Positions 61,472-64,000 of a stretch of 64,000 nt of DNA are shown here, one piece after another; positions within the stretch are counted from its first letter, which is position 1; the number at the start of each line of letters is the position of its first letter. A program made the translations under genes and the position numbers. Location: the NCBI RefSeq assembly GCF_006715495.1, contig NZ_VFNI01000005.1, positions 310,001-374,000 on the forward strand, written 5' to 3'. The notes under the pieces were generated by a model. It was not told the DNA's origin, searched no databases, and saw nothing but the letters and a program-made list of their open reading frames with translations. Origin of the DNA: Herbaspirillum sp. SJZ106 (GTDB lineage Bacteria; Pseudomonadota; Gammaproteobacteria; Burkholderiales; Burkholderiaceae_D).

Positions 61472-62397
61472 TTAATCGATGCGCTCCCAGCCGGGCGTCG
61501 CACAAGAGGCAACCGCATCATGCGGATGCAGGCTTTCGTGATGGCTGACGGTGACCGAGCAGGCGCCGAAATTTTGCTCCAATGCCCGCCGCAGGCGACG
61601 CGCGGCATCTTCCACGTACATCAGGTTGGCGCCGTTGAGCAGGGCGAACGCCTGCTCGTCGGCGCGCTTGACGGCGGTCTGCACCGGCGTGGCCAAGGCC
61701 GTTTCGGCGCAGTCGATCAGTGCCGAGACCGGCAGGGCTGCGGCATCGGGGGAAAGCCGGATGCGCACCTCGGCTTCGCTGCGCTGGCTGTGCGGCGTGG
61801 CCAGGCTGGCCCTGGCGGAAATCCAGTCGAGCGCGTCGCCGCGCGCGACCAGTGCGGTATCGTCGAAGTCTGCCGCAAAGGCATCGCGCACCGCCTGGCG
61901 CGACAGGGCGGCCGAACAGGGGCAGGTGGAGGAATACTGGATGCGCACCGCAAGTTCCACCTGCGTGGCGTGGCCGCGCTGCACCGCCTGCACGCTGGCC
62001 GGATAACTTTGCCAGCCTGCCAGCTCGGGCGTGCGCAGCGCCGGCCGTTGTTGCAGCAAGTCGAACGCCAGCCCGAGGCGGGCCGCGCGCGATCCGCAGT
62101 CGGCGTGGCTTTCGATCATGCCGAGCAGCAGCCGCCGCAGCGCGCGCGGCGACAATTCCCCATGCCGGGCGAACTCGCCCAATAAACGGTACAGGCGCGA
62201 CATGTGGATGCCTTTGGCGAGCGGATCGGGCAAGTCCACGGCAAGCTCGGCCGTGGCCGCCAGCGGTGCGCCTGATCCGCTTTCCCGGCCGCCCGGCGGC
62301 AACGGGATGGCGATGCCGCGCATGCCGACCCAATCCAGCGCCAGAGCGATGGCTGAACTTTCGTGGCGGGCCACATCGGGCAGCGCGGAGGCCACGC

Positions 62398-62407
<10 letters not shown>
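61472..62407 (-). CDS. folE2: GTP cyclohydrolase FolE2 (type IB)
   Basis: GTP cyclohydrolase IB, 311 residues, makes 7,8-dihydroneopterin triphosphate, the first step to folate and, in many bacteria, queuosine. Family motifs: [29 protein letters not shown] at the start, [29 protein letters not shown] with the active-site cysteine in CPCS, and [16 protein letters not shown] at the end. Unlike FolE, this enzyme does not need zinc and is used by many bacteria when zinc is scarce. ATG 62407 overlaps the end of cobW by 10 bases. The order cobW-folE2 behind a double palindrome fits Zur control. Confidence 0.9.
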
Positions 62408-63612
<1,205 letters not shown>

Positions 63613-63680
63613 GGGAATAGGGGTGTGGGCGTCAAAAGGGAACGGTCAAAAGGGAACGATGGGAATCGACTGGGTTAAAT

Positions 63681-63724
63681 GCAACTGAGTTGCGTAATAT
63701 CCCATAAATGCAACAAAGTTGCAA
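63681..63724 (-). promoter_or_regulatory. Double palindromic operator and promoter of cobW-folE2 (Zur-like)
   Basis: Two related inverted repeats, GCAACTGAGTTGC (63681-63693) and GCAACAAAGTTGC (63710-63722), with centres 29 bases apart, on one face of the helix. On the minus strand a promoter TTGCAA - 17 bases - GATATT fits between them (63724-63719 and 63701-63696), so one operator covers the -35 box and the other the start point. The arrangement fits repression; attribution to Zur is inferred from the genes controlled. Confidence 0.6.
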
Positions 63725-63752
63725 ATTTCGCCTGCGATGGGCTCCCCTGAGA

Positions 63753-63801
63753 AAAAAGCCGCTTCGTGCTAGCATTGCGCCTCGCAATCAGGAGGCTTTT
63801 T
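63753..63801 (+). promoter_or_regulatory. Leader hairpin that could mask the ribosome-binding site
   Basis: AAAAAGCC (63753-63760) pairs with GGCTTTTT (63794-63801), the latter including the end of the Shine-Dalgarno sequence AGGAGG (63790-63795). A small inner hairpin ATTGCG/CGCAAT (63774-63788) supports the fold. Confidence 0.45.
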
Positions 63802-63802
63802 G

Positions 63803-64000
63803 ATGTCCAATCTCTTTCCTTACAAGGGAAATTCCGTCATTCCACAGGTCCAAAAAATGGACAATGGAAAATTCATGGCCTGCTTCGTGATCCACGAAGG
63901 CAAGGACAGCAGCGGCAAGCTGCGCTACCAACGCAAGTCGCCGACCAACGAGTTCGATTCCGAAGATGAGGCCATTGCCTACATCCTGGATTTCTCGGGC
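63803..64000 (+). CDS. Hypothetical protein (5' part, cut by the window end)
   Basis: Open frame from ATG 63803, preceded by a consensus Shine-Dalgarno AGGAGG at 8 bases, to the window end; 66 residues visible: MSNLFPYKGNSVIPQVQKMD, then NGKFMACFVIHEGKDSSGKL and RYQRKSPTNEFDSEDEAIAYI. No signal peptide, membrane segment or known motif. The composition and strong ribosome-binding site argue for a real, well-translated gene. It is divergent from cobW-folE2, and the same palindromic region lies about 80 bases upstream, so shared control is possible. I do not recognise the family. Confidence 0.75.
   Translation, partial: MSNLFPYKGNSVIPQVQKMDNGKFMACFVIHEGKDSSGKLRYQRKSPTNEFDSEDEAIAYILDFSG

Overview
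The window is about 65% G+C chromosomal DNA from a betaproteobacterium. The gene order mltG-tmk-holB, tig-clpP-clpX-lon-hupB-tRNA-Val-tRNA-Asp, the hopanoid genes hpnCDE, and the general protein character fit Burkholderiales. The family Oxalobacteraceae (a Herbaspirillum-like genome) is my best inference; no rRNA or phylogenetic marker was available to prove it. No CRISPR array, rRNA operon, prophage or intact insertion sequence is visible.

Layout. 1-489: 3' end of a C4-dicarboxylate symporter. 790-3013 (minus): NRDE protein, DUF4936 protein and YgfZ. 3230-10014 (plus): mltG, tmk and holB, then a tetranucleotide repeat, an acetyltransferase and a RegB/RegA redox two-component pair, then TatD and an ankyrin protein. 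10237-16256: lactate dehydrogenase, then hpnE/hpnD and hpnC (squalene synthesis) split by an HDOD gene on the opposite strand. 16341-24823: tRNA-Leu, DUF1653, CreA, then the protein quality-control block tig-clpP-clpX-lon, hupB and two tRNAs. 24804-25400: a repeat-rich scar next to tRNA-Asp, in which the tRNA 3' end and its terminator are duplicated and the second copy is interrupted by a 221-bp MITE-like element. 25590-30528: a two-partner secretion system (TpsB pore plus TpsA exoprotein). 30838-40457: a Crp-type regulator divergent from an acyl-CoA synthetase, a complete Liv-type ABC importer and a PaaK-like protein. 40584-44118: alanine aminotransferase, small envelope proteins and an esterase. 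44119-48779 (minus): a periplasmic solute-binding protein overlapping a CHASE-PAS-PAS-GGDEF-EAL enzyme, then a glutathione transferase. 49281-53020: SDR/LysR divergon, PhzF-like protein and a PAS-GGDEF cyclase. 53446-59337: fused indolepyruvate ferredoxin oxidoreductase, acyl-CoA dehydrogenase and enoyl-CoA hydratase. 59493-61392: two GNAT acetyltransferases and an M14/aspartoacylase-like hydrolase. 61472-63612 (minus): folE2 and cobW behind a pair of palindromic operators, read as a zinc-starvation operon. 63803-64000: start of an unknown gene.

How the genes work together. Much of the window is housekeeping: cell-wall growth, dTMP synthesis, replication, protein folding and proteolysis, and nucleoid structure. 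Signalling is well represented, with RegBA for redox, two c-di-GMP enzymes, an HDOD protein, and Crp-type and LysR regulators. Catabolic capacity is for organic acids (DctA, lactate dehydrogenase), CoA-activated acids (the ABC cluster) and 2-oxo acids from amino acids (indolepyruvate oxidoreductase cluster).

The most unusual parts are the tRNA-Asp scar with nested elements, the dispersed ~115-bp repeat that also sits inside the ABC operon, the solute-binding-protein/c-di-GMP gene pair whose first gene seems to start at ATT, the split hpn operon, the PaaK-like protein without a recognisable ATP phosphate loop, and the double palindrome ahead of cobW-folE2.
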